This document shows, piece by piece, positions 31,718 to 39,999 of a stretch of DNA of 64,000 nt. This DNA comes from Nocardia yamanashiensis NBRC 100130 (GTDB lineage: Bacteria > Actinomycetota > Actinomycetes > Mycobacteriales > Mycobacteriaceae): the NCBI RefSeq assembly GCF_001613325.1, contig NZ_BDCD01000019.1, forward strand, positions 186,001 to 250,000. The letters are read 5' to 3'. Under the pieces are notes generated by a model. That model was given only the letters and a program-made list of their open reading frames with translations. It was not told the origin of the DNA and ran no database searches. Position 1 is the first letter of the stretch; each line of letters starts with the position of its first letter. The position numbers and the translations under genes were made by a program.

Positions 31718-32887
31718 GTGTCCGAGGATGATCGTGCTCCCGAGGAAGACCTAGCGCCCGAGCCGGTTCCGGTTTCGGCGGTGCTGCCGCCGTGGCTGCC
31801 GCGTGCGTATCTGCTCGCGGCGGTCACGGTGGCGGCGGTGGTCGTCACCTTCTGGGTGCTGTTGCAGTTGCGCGGGCTGCTGACCGTGCTGGTGGTGTCG
31901 CTGTTTCTGGCGTTCGCGATCGAACCGGCGGTGAACTGGCTGGCGAGCAAGGGGTGGAAGCGCGGGCCGGCCACCGGAGCGGTGTTCGCGGGCGTGCTGG
32001 TGGTGCTGATCAGTTTCGTGTGGACGCTGGGTGAGCTGGTCGTCGAGCAGGTGACCTCGCTGGTGCGCAATGCCCCGCGCTATGCCGACGACACGGTGGA
32101 TTGGATCAATTCGACCTTCCACACCGAACTTTCGGCCGCCGATATCACCGAGCGGGCCGGTGAGGTGAGCTCCTCGCTGGAGGGGTACGTGGTGGGGCTG
32201 GCCGGGGATGTGTGGGGCATCGGCACCACCGCCATCGGGGTGATCTTCCAGGGGCTGGGGGTGCTGCTGTTCACCTACTACTTCGCCGCGGACGGGCCGC
32301 GTTTCCGCAATGCCGTGTGCTCGCTGCTGCCGCCGCAACGTCAGGTACCCGTGCTGCGGGCCTGGGATATCGCGGTCGAGAAGACCGGCGGCTACCTGTA
32401 TTCCCGTGCGCTGCTGGCACTCTGCTCGACCGTCGCCCACTACGCGGCCATGCGGATCATCGGGATTCCGTCGGCGTTCGCACTGGCCATCTGGGTGGGC
32501 GTGGTCTCGCAGTTCATCCCGACCGTCGGCACCTACCTGGCCGGGGCGCTGCCGGTGGTGGTGGCGCTGGCGCAGCAGCCGCGCGACGCGCTCTGGATTC
32601 TGGCGTTCATCGTGGTGTATCAGCAGTTCGAGAACTATGTGCTGCAACCGCGCATCACCGCCACCACGCTCGATATGCATCCGGCGGTGGCCTTCGGGGC
32701 GGTGCTGGCGGGCGCGGCATTGTTCGGCGCGACGGGCGCATTGCTCGCGATACCCGTGACCGCCACCGCGCAGGCGTTCATCGGCGCGTACATCCGGCGC
32801 TACGAGGTGGTGCCGCCGGACGTCGCGAAACCCCAAGCCCGCCCACGCAAATCACTGCGAGACCGATTCCGTTCCGCTCCCTCCTGA
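31718..32887 (+). CDS. AI-2E family transporter
   Basis: 389 aa, GTG start. It has the usual architecture of this permease family: two N-terminal helices (YLLAAVTVAAVVVTFWVLL; GLLTVLVVSLFLAFAIEPAV), a soluble middle section, and a C-terminal bundle with FALAIWVGVVSQFIPTVGTYLAGALPVVVALA and the conserved QQFENYVLQPRI motif (~306). Members export or import small molecules and several act in ion or osmolyte homeostasis; autoinducer-2 transport is not implied here. TACGTT just upstream may be a -10 of a leaderless transcript. Confidence 0.88.
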   Translation: MSEDDRAPEEDLAPEPVPVSAVLPPWLPRAYLLAAVTVAAVVVTFWVLLQLRGLLTVLVVSLFLAFAIEPAVNWLASKGWKRGPATGAVFAGVLVVLISFVWTLGELVVEQVTSLVRNAPRYADDTVDWINSTFHTELSAADITERAGEVSSSLEGYVVGLAGDVWGIGTTAIGVIFQGLGVLLFTYYFAADGPRFRNAVCSLLPPQRQVPVLRAWDIAVEKTGGYLYSRALLALCSTVAHYAAMRIIGIPSAFALAIWVGVVSQFIPTVGTYLAGALPVVVALAQQPRDALWILAFIVVYQQFENYVLQPRITATTLDMHPAVAFGAVLAGAALFGATGALLAIPVTATAQAFIGAYIRRYEVVPPDVAKPQARPRKSLRDRFRSAPS

Positions 32888-33004
32888 ACCTGCCGCCCGC
32901 CCGGCTCGTAGTACCGGGTGATCGGTGGCCGCCGTGCGCTACCCGCCGACCGGTTGGAGGCGGATGTCGACCGGCGGGGTGGAGCCCACCACCTCGAAGA
33001 AGGG

Positions 33005-33029
33005 GGTGTGGGGGTGAAACCCCCACACC
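33005..33029 (+). terminator. Strong hairpin upstream of the Ser/Thr kinase gene
   Basis: Perfect 10-bp stem GGTGTGGGGG/CCCCCACACC with loop TGAAA, followed by TTT. It is about 75 bp upstream of the kinase ATG and may terminate transcription of the upstream gene. Confidence 0.55.
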
Positions 33030-33103
33030 TTTCCTTCGGCCAAGGGCCGGATCACGGCGTACTGTGACTGCACGGCGCGTGTATCAGGGGAGGTAGGTGC
33101 CCG

Positions 33104-35242
33104 ATGCGGTTCCGGGCTGGAGCGAGGTTCGCGGGGTACACCATCGAACGCCAATTGGGCGCGGGCGGAATGGGTGTGGTGTATCTGGCCCGGCATCCAC
33201 GCCTGAAGAGACTGGTCGCCCTCAAAGTTCTGAACGAGAGCTTCGCCGACGACGAGAAGGCGCGGGCGCGATTCGAGCGCGAGGCAGCGATGATCACCGC
33301 GCTCGACCATCCCAACATCGTGCCCATCTACGACCGCAATTCGCCCGACGACGATGTGCTGTGGATATCCATGAAGTTCATCGAGGGCGGCGACGCCGCC
33401 GGGCTGCTGAACGCCTCCGGCGGGCGCATCCCGGTGGCGCGGGCCGTGCGCATGATCGGCGATGCCGCCGCCGCGCTCGACCACGCCCATCGCTACGGCA
33501 TCCTGCACCGCGATGTGAAACCCGCGAATCTCCTTGTCGAACAAGAGGATTACGAACGCACCCTGGTCACCGACTTCGGCATCGCGCGCAGCCTGGACGA
33601 TACCGAGACCGGTTCCCGCGTCTCGGCCACCGTCGCCTACGCGGCCCCGGAACGCTTCAGCAGCAACCCCGTCGACCACCGCGCCGACATCTACTCGCTG
33701 GGCTGCACGCTCTACAAACTCCTCACCGGCGAGGCCCCGTACCCGCGCCCGGACGAGGCCGCCATCATGGCCGCGCACCTGTACTCGCCCCCGCCGCGCC
33801 CCTCCGAGCGCTACCCGGATCTGCCGGCAGCGCTGGACGAGGTGTTCGCCACGGTGCTGGCCAAGCATCCGGACGACCGCTACACCGACTGCACCAGCAT
33901 GGCCCGCGCGGCGCATGCGGCACTGGTGGCGGAGCCGTCCGGGAACACCGTGACCAGGCGCTACGTCCCCGCCGCGGACGAGGCGACGATCACCACGCCG
34001 CCGGGCGAACCACGCACTCCCCCACCGGCGGACACGCCCGGATCGAATCCGTCCGGCCGCGGACTCGGCTTCTACCAGCCGGAACGCCGCACCCCGACAC
34101 CTCCGGAAGGCATTGCGGCTCAGCGGTTTCCGGGCGGCAGCCCAGCAACCGGTCCCACTACCGGCCAGGAAGGGTCTGCGGCACAGGGGATTCCCCCTGA
34201 ATCACCAAGGCGTCTCATCACACGGCGGCGCTTGCTCATCGGCGGCGCGGCTGCCGGGGTCAGCGCGGCGGTCGCGGCGGCGGCGCTCGCGGTCTCGACC
34301 CGGGACGGCGACCAGAACTCCGCGAGCGAACCCGCCCAGGCCGCGAAAACCCCGGAGCGGCTCACGCTTCCGTCCCAGGTGCTGGCTCTGGCGTTCACCC
34401 CGGACGGCGGCACGCTGATCATCGGCGGCAAGGACAACACCGCCCGCTATTTCGAGGTCGCCTCCGGCCGCGAGCTGGGCAATCCGCTGACCGGGCACAG
34501 CAATTCGATCCGCGCGCTCGCCATCTCCGCCGACGGCGCACTGCTCGCCACCGGCAGCGAGGACATGACCGTCCGGCTGTGGGACGCGCACACCCGCCAG
34601 CCGCTCGGCAGCCCGCTCACCGCGCAGACCAATGCCATTCGCGCACTGGCCTTCTCCCCCGACGGCACCCTGCTCGCCACCGCCTCCGAGGACACCACGA
34701 CGCAATTGTGGACGGTGCGGTCGCGGCAACCGGCGGGCGCGGCGCTCACCGGGCACACCGGCGCGGTGCGCGGCGTGGCGTTCCATCCGGACGGCGCCAC
34801 CATCGCCACCGGCAGCGCCGACACCACGGTGCGCCTCTGGTCGGTCAAGACCCGCGCCGCCCTGGCCACCCTCACCGGCCACAACAGCCAGATCCGCACG
34901 GTCGCCTACAACCCGGGCGGCACCCTGCTGGCCAGCGGCGGCGACGATGCCACCATCCGGTTGTGGGCCGATCGCGCCGCCTCGGGCAAACCGCTGAGCG
35001 GCCACAGCGAACCGATCCTGAGCCTGGGATTCAGCCCCGACGGGACGCTGCTGGCCAGCGGCAGCCGCGACGGCACCGCCCGGCTGTGGCATCTCGGCAC
35101 CCGCGAGCCGATCGGAAATCCGTTGTCCGGCCACACTTCTCCGGTGCACACCCTGGCCTTCAGCCCGGACGGGAAGGTGCTGGCCACCGGCAGCGCCGAT
35201 GCCACGGTGCGGCTGTGGCAGGTGTCGGAGCTGCTGCGCTGA
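33104..35242 (+). CDS. Ser/Thr protein kinase fused to a seven-repeat WD40 propeller
   Basis: 712 aa, ATG with a strong upstream GGGGAGGTAGGTG. The Hanks-type kinase domain (~1-270) has the glycine loop GAGGMGVVYLA (~19), lysine VALKVL (~40), HRDVKPANLL (~135), DFGIARS and APE. A Pro-rich linker (~275-365) leads to a basic RRLLIGGAAAG and one transmembrane helix (~374-395), so the kinase is cytoplasmic and the C-terminus outside. Seven WD40 units follow (each LAFSPDGTLLATGS...VRLW-like, ~424-712), enough for one complete propeller. It probably senses an extracytoplasmic ligand or protein. The gene stands alone; a small secreted protein gene follows. Confidence 0.93.
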   Translation: MRFRAGARFAGYTIERQLGAGGMGVVYLARHPRLKRLVALKVLNESFADDEKARARFEREAAMITALDHPNIVPIYDRNSPDDDVLWISMKFIEGGDAAGLLNASGGRIPVARAVRMIGDAAAALDHAHRYGILHRDVKPANLLVEQEDYERTLVTDFGIARSLDDTETGSRVSATVAYAAPERFSSNPVDHRADIYSLGCTLYKLLTGEAPYPRPDEAAIMAAHLYSPPPRPSERYPDLPAALDEVFATVLAKHPDDRYTDCTSMARAAHAALVAEPSGNTVTRRYVPAADEATITTPPGEPRTPPPADTPGSNPSGRGLGFYQPERRTPTPPEGIAAQRFPGGSPATGPTTGQEGSAAQGIPPESPRRLITRRRLLIGGAAAGVSAAVAAAALAVSTRDGDQNSASEPAQAAKTPERLTLPSQVLALAFTPDGGTLIIGGKDNTARYFEVASGRELGNPLTGHSNSIRALAISADGALLATGSEDMTVRLWDAHTRQPLGSPLTAQTNAIRALAFSPDGTLLATASEDTTTQLWTVRSRQPAGAALTGHTGAVRGVAFHPDGATIATGSADTTVRLWSVKTRAALATLTGHNSQIRTVAYNPGGTLLASGGDDATIRLWADRAASGKPLSGHSEPILSLGFSPDGTLLASGSRDGTARLWHLGTREPIGNPLSGHTSPVHTLAFSPDGKVLATGSADATVRLWQVSELLR

Positions 35243-35369
35243 ACCGAGGGCGACTGTCGGCGCGAACACACTTGGCCCGTCGAGCAGCGGACAGAGAATA
35301 TCGGCGCTGAACAGCACCATTGCTTGCAAGGGAATCGCCCCGAGTCCCAACGCAACAGGAGCCCATCGC

Positions 35370-35615
35370 ATGAAACACACCGCCAAGCGCCTCGCCACCG
35401 TACTGGTCGCCGCCGCCTTCACCCTCCCCCTGGGCGCGGGCATCGCCGCCGCGAACAGCGATCGCGACGACTACCACTACTACTGCGATCGCAACAGCCG
35501 CGGTTACGACTGGAACTACTGCTGGAGCCACTACAAGGATCGCTGGCAGTCCGAGCACGGCCACGACCGCGGCGATCACAACGGCAGCGGCGGCAACAGC
35601 GGTCGGAACTGGTGA
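35370..35615 (+). CDS. Small secreted Tyr/Asp/His/Trp-rich protein
   Basis: 81 aa, ATG with CAGGAG nine bases upstream. The Sec signal peptide (KHTAKRLATVLVAAAFTLPLGAGIAAA) is cut near residue 28, leaving ~53 residues rich in Tyr, Asp, His, Trp and Arg with two Cys (YHYYCDRNS...YDWNYCWSHYKDRW), which could form a disulfide. The tail is Gly/Asn/His-rich. It follows the WD40 kinase by 127 bp. No family recognised; it might be a small wall protein or peptide ligand. Confidence 0.7.
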   Translation: MKHTAKRLATVLVAAAFTLPLGAGIAAANSDRDDYHYYCDRNSRGYDWNYCWSHYKDRWQSEHGHDRGDHNGSGGNSGRNW

Positions 35616-35637
35616 ATCCCCAGATTCCCGGGGGCTA

Positions 35638-35656
35638 CCGGGGGCTCGGCCCCCGG
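35638..35656. terminator. GC-rich hairpin, first of a pair
   Basis: CCGGGGG-CTCGG-CCCCCGG, perfect 7-bp stem downstream of the small secreted protein gene. It resembles the dispersed GGGGCTTCGCCCC element in style but not in sequence. Confidence 0.5.
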
Positions 35657-35670
35657 ATACCTCGCGGTGA

Positions 35671-35687
35671 GTGGCCTAAAAGGCCAC
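35671..35687. terminator. Hairpin, second of a pair
   Basis: GTGGCCT-AAA-AGGCCAC, perfect 7-bp stem 14 bp after the previous hairpin, in the gap between the convergent small secreted protein and antitoxin genes. Confidence 0.45.
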
Positions 35688-35754
35688 GAAAGACCCTGCG
35701 GCAGTAGCGAACCGGCGACAGCGTAGCCGCCGGCCGCTCGACGAGGAGTACCCG

Positions 35755-35955
35755 CTACTGCTGTCCCGCCTGCTCGTGCAGCGCCTTCTTGGCCGCGTCC
35801 TGCACCTTGTCCACGTGCTCGGCGTATTTGCCGGAGGTCTTCTCGTCCAGCATGTCGCCGGCCTTGTCCACCAGCGGATCCAGCTTGTCCGCGTGCTGTC
35901 CCGCCAGCTCGGCGGCCTTCCCGGCGGCATCCTTCAAGTTGTCGAACAGACCCAC
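35755..35955 (-). CDS. Rv0909-like (MT0933-type) antitoxin, orphan
   Basis: 66 aa, GTG start. MGLFDNLKDAAGKAAELAGQ and the Lys/Asp/Glu-rich helix LVDKAGDMLDEKTSGKYAEHVDKVQDAAKKAL match the small antitoxin family typified by M. tuberculosis Rv0909. The cognate toxin family (Rv0910, a START-like protein) is not encoded next to it. The protein is probably one long amphipathic helical hairpin in the cytoplasm. Its role without a partner is open. Confidence 0.75.
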   Translation of the reverse strand: MGLFDNLKDAAGKAAELAGQHADKLDPLVDKAGDMLDEKTSGKYAEHVDKVQDAAKKALHEQAGQQ

Positions 35956-36050
35956 GGCCCTACTCCCATCTCGATTCGAACCCGCCCAGGCTAACCCGGC
36001 GCATCCGTCCGATCCGGGAACTCCGGACGCGTTCTACGCCACTCCCCGCC

Positions 36051-36176
36051 CTAGCGCGAGGTCTTCCACTGCCATTCCGGCGGTGCCTCGCCGGTCTTCT
36101 CCCGGTAGCTCTCCCCGGCCTCGCGGGCGGGCGCCGGGTCGGGCTGGGGCTGGTCGGTCTTGCCTGACGGATCCAT
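36051..36176 (-). CDS. Small acidic/polar protein, 41 aa
   Basis: ATG at 36176 with an excellent ribosome binding site (AAGGAG, six bases upstream). The product begins MDPSGKTDQPQPDPAPAREA, continues GESYREKTGEAPPEWQWKTSR, and stops at 36051. It is hydrophilic, Pro-rich, and ends in a Trp-containing basic tail; no membrane segment. It sits between the metE terminator and the antitoxin gene on the same strand. Coding is supported by the ribosome binding site and the non-random composition; no family is recognised. Confidence 0.55.
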   Translation of the reverse strand: MDPSGKTDQPQPDPAPAREAGESYREKTGEAPPEWQWKTSR

Positions 36177-36254
36177 CTCGTTCTCCTTCCGAAAACCTTC
36201 CTCCGCAGGCTAATTCGCGTTTCGTGACCGGTTCATGACCGCGCATCGGGCACG

Positions 36255-36289
36255 AAAAAGGGCGGCGCGGACGAAAGTCCGCGCCGCCC
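36255..36289 (-). terminator. Intrinsic terminator of metE
   Basis: Perfect 13-bp stem (36260-36272 with 36277-36289, core GGGCGGCGCGGAC) with a GAAA loop on the plus strand; on the metE strand it is followed by TTTTT. Confidence 0.9.
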
Positions 36290-36302
36290 CTCAGTTTTCG
36301 AG

Positions 36303-38612
36303 CTAACCCTGTTCGGCGGCTTCGGCCCGGCGGCGGACGCGGCGGGCGGCCGCGACCATATTGCGCAGGGACGGATCGAGCTGCCAGTGGTGGCGGGTCT
36401 TCAGGCCACCGTCCGGATTGGCCCACAACCGCTGCGGCGTAACGGCTTCCGCGGCGGCGGTGAGCAGTTCGTCCAGCTCGTCGATGTCCGGGATGCGAGC
36501 CGACCGCGACTCGTACACGCCCGGGCCGACGCCGTGGGTGAGGCCGCGCCCTTCGGCGCAGTCGTCCTTCAGCGATTCCAGCACCCATTCGATGGAGCGG
36601 GTGGCGACGATGGCGGTGACGTCGGCATCGAGTTCCTCGATCGCCTGCACCACGTCGTCCCGGCTGGAATAGCCGATGTGCGTGTGGATCTGGGTTTCCG
36701 GCTTGACCCCCGAGGTGGCCAGCTTGAACGCCCCGACCGCCCAGCGCAGGTATTCCGCCTGCCCCTTCTTGCGCAGCGGCAGCAGCTCGCGAATGGACGG
36801 CTCGTCCACCTGGATGATGGCGATGCCCGCCTTCTCCAGATCCACCACCTCGTCGCGCACCGCCAGCGCCACCTGGTCGGCGGTCTCGTACAGCGGCTGG
36901 TCCTGCCGCACGAACGAGCGCGCCAGCATGGTGACCGGTCCGGTGACCATGCCCTTGACCGGCTTGTCGGTGAGCGACTGCGCGTAGGCGGTCCAGTCCA
37001 CCGACATGGCCTTGGGCCGGGACACGTCGCCGTACACGATCGGCGGTCGCACGCAACGGGATCCGTACACCTGCACCCAGCCGAAGTGGGTGGTGGCGAA
37101 GCCGTCGAGCAGCTCCGCGAAGTACTGGATCATGTCGTTGCGCTCGTGCTCGCCGTGCACCAGCACATCGAGGCCGATGTCCTCCTGCAACCGGATGGTG
37201 GACTCGATCTCGGCTTCGATGCGCTTGCGGTACTCGTCGTAGGACAGCCGGCCCTGACCGAGGTCGTAGCGCGCCTGACGGGCGGTGAAGGTCTGTGGGA
37301 AGGAGCCCAGCGTGGTGGCTGGGACCAGCGGCAGGTTCAGCTTGGCCTGCTGCGCGACCTTGCGGGCGGCATACGGTTCGCGCTCGCGCATCTGCGGCGT
37401 GATGGCGTACACCCGCTGCCGCACCGCGTGCTTCTGCTTGAAGTGCACCGCGGTCGGCACCTTGCGCCACTTCTCCGAGGGCCCTTCGGTGAGCGCCTTC
37501 GCGAGCGAAACCACTTCCAGGACCTTCTGTTTGGCGAAGGCGAGCCGGTCGGCGACGTTCTCCTCGAGCTCGTACTCGACGAGGGTGTCGTAGGGCACGT
37601 GCAGCAGCGTCGATCCGGTGGACACCACCATGTCCGGGCACACCTGGGCCAGCTTGTGCAGGTAGTCCAGGGTCCGGTAGCGGTCGGCGCGCCACACGTT
37701 GGTGCCGCTGATGACGCCCGCGTACAGCCGCTTGCGCTTGATGCCGGGGATCTCGGCCAGCGCCTCCGGGGTGATCCGGAAGCTGGCCAGATCGAGCCCG
37801 ATGGCCTCGACATTGGATCGCGCCAGCACCGTGAGCGCCTCGCCGAAGTCGCCGTACTGCCCGGTGACCAGCAGGCGCGGCCGCAGCGGGGCCTTCGAGA
37901 GCCGCTGGTACGCCTTCTCGAACAGTTCGATGGTGGACGGCGAGCGATCGCTGGTGAAGCACGGCTCGTCCAGCTGCACGCAGGTGGCGCCGCGCTTGGC
38001 GAGCACCTCGAACAGTTCCTCGTAGACCGGCAGCAGTTTGTCGAGCAGCTTCAGCTTGTCGAACTCGGTCTCCCCGGGCACGTGCCCGGTCTTGGACAGC
38101 AGCAGCAGCGACAGCGGCCCGAGCACGACGGGACGCAGTTCGATGCCGGCCGCCTTGGCACGGTCGAATTCGTCCAGCAGCGCCTCGGGGTGCAGCGAGA
38201 ACTCGGTGTCGGTCTCCAGCTCCGGCTGCCGGTAGTGGTACGGGGTATTGAGCAGGCGCACCAGTTCCAGCGGCGGCAGGTCGGGACGACCGCGCGCCAT
38301 AAGGAAGTAGAAGTCCAAGGGGTGCAAGCCCTCTCGCTCCGCCTCGAACCGCTTCGGGACCGCGCCGAACAGCAGCGCGTTGTCGAGAATGTGGTCGTAG
38401 TAGGAGAAGGTGTTGCCCGGAACCTGGGTGAGCCCGGTGGCGGCCAGTTCCAGATACTGGCTCTCCTGAATCTCACGCCCGACGGCCAGCAGCTCGTCGC
38501 GTGAAAGCGTGCCGTGCCAATAGGACTCCAAAGCACGCTTGAGTTCCCGGTGCGGACCGATGCGCGGGTACCCCAGAATGCTGGACCCGAAGCCGTCGGT
38601 GACGTTGACCAT
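36303..38612 (-). CDS. metE: Cobalamin-independent methionine synthase
   Basis: 769 aa, ATG 38612 with AAGGAG ten bases upstream. MetE transfers the methyl group of 5-methyl-THF-triglutamate to homocysteine. The N-terminal barrel starts GSSILGYPRIGPHRELKRAL; the C-terminal catalytic barrel holds the zinc and homocysteine site (VHGEHERNDMIQYFAE, VMTGPVTM-like KGMVTGPVTMLARSF, IIQVDEPSIRELLP and the final Cys in DDCAEGRGLTHG). Full length. A 260-bp leader separates it from fadB2 and contains competing RNA structures, suggesting regulation by a methionine-cycle metabolite. Confidence 0.96.
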   Translation of the reverse strand: MVNVTDGFGSSILGYPRIGPHRELKRALESYWHGTLSRDELLAVGREIQESQYLELAATGLTQVPGNTFSYYDHILDNALLFGAVPKRFEAEREGLHPLDFYFLMARGRPDLPPLELVRLLNTPYHYRQPELETDTEFSLHPEALLDEFDRAKAAGIELRPVVLGPLSLLLLSKTGHVPGETEFDKLKLLDKLLPVYEELFEVLAKRGATCVQLDEPCFTSDRSPSTIELFEKAYQRLSKAPLRPRLLVTGQYGDFGEALTVLARSNVEAIGLDLASFRITPEALAEIPGIKRKRLYAGVISGTNVWRADRYRTLDYLHKLAQVCPDMVVSTGSTLLHVPYDTLVEYELEENVADRLAFAKQKVLEVVSLAKALTEGPSEKWRKVPTAVHFKQKHAVRQRVYAITPQMREREPYAARKVAQQAKLNLPLVPATTLGSFPQTFTARQARYDLGQGRLSYDEYRKRIEAEIESTIRLQEDIGLDVLVHGEHERNDMIQYFAELLDGFATTHFGWVQVYGSRCVRPPIVYGDVSRPKAMSVDWTAYAQSLTDKPVKGMVTGPVTMLARSFVRQDQPLYETADQVALAVRDEVVDLEKAGIAIIQVDEPSIRELLPLRKKGQAEYLRWAVGAFKLATSGVKPETQIHTHIGYSSRDDVVQAIEELDADVTAIVATRSIEWVLESLKDDCAEGRGLTHGVGPGVYESRSARIPDIDELDELLTAAAEAVTPQRLWANPDGGLKTRHHWQLDPSLRNMVAAARRVRRRAEAAEQG

Positions 38613-38667
38613 GAGCGGGACACTCCTTCCGAGCTGCTGGCCGGACTCGACCTATTTGCAGCTTATG

Positions 38668-38862
38668 CCCGATGAGGGTGGACGCCGCCACATGCCCGGC
38701 GACGCTCCCCTGTGAGAGAGGCTCCGATGAACCCCGCCCGACGCAACGACTGATTTCGCGAGGGGCGGGTAACTCATCGGGTACGTCCAAAATCGGTTGG
38801 GCACCCAACCGCCGGCACGGGTTGCCGACGTCGACGGCTCACAGCCGCCCGCTGAGTACGCG
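38668..38862 (-). promoter_or_regulatory. Structured metE leader, possible riboswitch
   Basis: Read on the minus strand. CGGCAACCC (38827-38819) and GGGTGCCC (38806-38799) resemble the paired core of SAM riboswitches. CGCGTAC (38862-38856) can pair with GTACCCG (38784-38778) to close that region. CCCGATGAG (38781-38773) overlaps this closing strand and can instead pair with TCATCGG (38730-38724), supported by an inner CCCGCCC/GGGCGGG stem, or with CTCATCGGG (38676-38668). A hairpin CGGTTGG-GTGC-CCAACCG plus TTTT (38811-38789) could be the fadB2 terminator or part of the switch. Function is inferred. Confidence 0.4.
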
Positions 38863-38872
38863 GAGAGGCGGG

Positions 38873-39745
38873 TTAGCCCCGGTTGTACTGGTAGAAGCCC
38901 GCTCCGGACTTCTTACCGAGCAGCCCGGCTTCGACCATGCGCATGAGGAGCGGAGGCGCGGAGTACAGCGGCTCCTTGAATTCCTCGTACATGGAGTCGG
39001 CGATGGACTTCACCGTGTCGAGCCCGACCAGGTCGGTCAGGGCCAGGGGCCCCATCGGGTGGGCACAGCCCAGCACCATGGCCTTGTCGACGTCTTCCTT
39101 GGTGGCGAAACCGGATTCGACCATGCGGATGGACGACAGCAGGTACGGCACCAGCAGCGCGTTGACCACGAAGCCGGAGCGGTCGGCGGAACGCACGACC
39201 TGCTTGCCGAGCACGTCGGCAGCGAACTGCTCGGCTCGCTTGGTGACGGTCTCGGTGGTCTTGAGCGTGGTGACCAGCTCGACCAGCGGCAGCACCGGCA
39301 CCGGGTTGAAGAAGTGCATGCCCACGACCCGCTCGGGGTTGTTGGTGGCCACGGCGATCTTCATGATCGGGATGGAGGAGGTGTTGGAGGCCAGCACCGC
39401 ATTGGGATCGGTGACGACCTTGTCCAGCTCGGCGAAGATCGCGGTCTTCACCTCTTCGTTCTCCACGACGGCCTCGACGACCAGCTGACGATCGGCGAAA
39501 TCACCCAGGTCCGAGGTGAAGCGCAGCCGCCATGCGGTCTGCTCACGCTCCCGCTCGGTGATCTTGCCGCTGGACACCCCGCGGTCCAGCGACCGCAGGA
39601 TGCGGGCGCGACCGGCAGCGGCGAGTTCACGAGTCTGCTCGAAGACGAGTACATCGACATGTGCCCGGGCGCAGACCTCTGCGATACCCGCGCCCATCTG
39701 TCCCGCGCCGATAATGCCGACACGCTGAATCTTTTCGGTGCTCAC
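38873..39745 (-). CDS. fadB2: 3-hydroxybutyryl-CoA dehydrogenase
   Basis: 290 aa, GTG start with AGGAG upstream. NAD-dependent oxidation of 3-hydroxyacyl-CoA. Motifs: Rossmann VGIIGAGQMGAGIAE (~9-23), VVEAVVENEEVK, catalytic SNTSSIPI (~119), HFFNPVPVLPLVE with the catalytic His (~143), and KSGAGFYQY at the C-terminus. It lies next to icl exactly as Rv0468 beside Rv0467. The product supports beta-oxidation and short-chain fatty acid metabolism, consistent with the glyoxylate-shunt neighbour. Two hairpins separate it from icl. Confidence 0.94.
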   Translation of the reverse strand: MSTEKIQRVGIIGAGQMGAGIAEVCARAHVDVLVFEQTRELAAAGRARILRSLDRGVSSGKITEREREQTAWRLRFTSDLGDFADRQLVVEAVVENEEVKTAIFAELDKVVTDPNAVLASNTSSIPIMKIAVATNNPERVVGMHFFNPVPVLPLVELVTTLKTTETVTKRAEQFAADVLGKQVVRSADRSGFVVNALLVPYLLSSIRMVESGFATKEDVDKAMVLGCAHPMGPLALTDLVGLDTVKSIADSMYEEFKEPLYSAPPLLMRMVEAGLLGKKSGAGFYQYNRG

Positions 39746-39848
39746 GTCCCGCTCCTGCTGGTTGTTGGCCGTCGTGGCTCGTGGGTGAAGGCGTCGGACT
39801 GACTTGTGACCCTGCGCCTTCTTAAGGTCTTGATTTCGAAGCTATAGG

Positions 39849-39886
39849 AAAAAACCCTCCCCGCCGGGGCTGTCGACGGGAAGGGT
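39849..39886 (-). terminator. Intrinsic terminator after icl
   Basis: On the minus strand ACCCTTCCCG pairs with CGGGGAGGGT (one T-G wobble), followed by TTTTTT (plus-strand A run 39849-39854). Located between icl and fadB2. Confidence 0.8.
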
Positions 39887-39894
39887 GGGCGGAC

Positions 39895-39927
39895 CCGCCG
39901 AGGGAGGCTTGCCGTCCCCCTCGGCGG
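39895..39927 (-). terminator. Second hairpin after icl
   Basis: Perfect 10-bp stem CCGCCGAGGG/CCCTCGGCGG with a 13-nt loop, in tandem with the T-tract terminator. The double structure suggests fadB2 is insulated from strong icl transcription. Confidence 0.55.
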
Positions 39928-39999
39928 ATCCGAGGCCCTGGGCAGCGGAAGGTGTGATGCGACTGCTGCCCGGGGTTAGTCCTCAGAACCGTTTGTGGC

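Noticed and set aside
36034..37962. Long ORF overlapping metE in another frame
   Set aside because: metE is unmistakable in its own frame; this is a shadow.
38613..38872. Cobalamin riboswitch upstream of metE, as in mycobacteria
   Set aside because: No GCCACTG-type B12 box or other cobalamin core sequence could be found on the metE strand.
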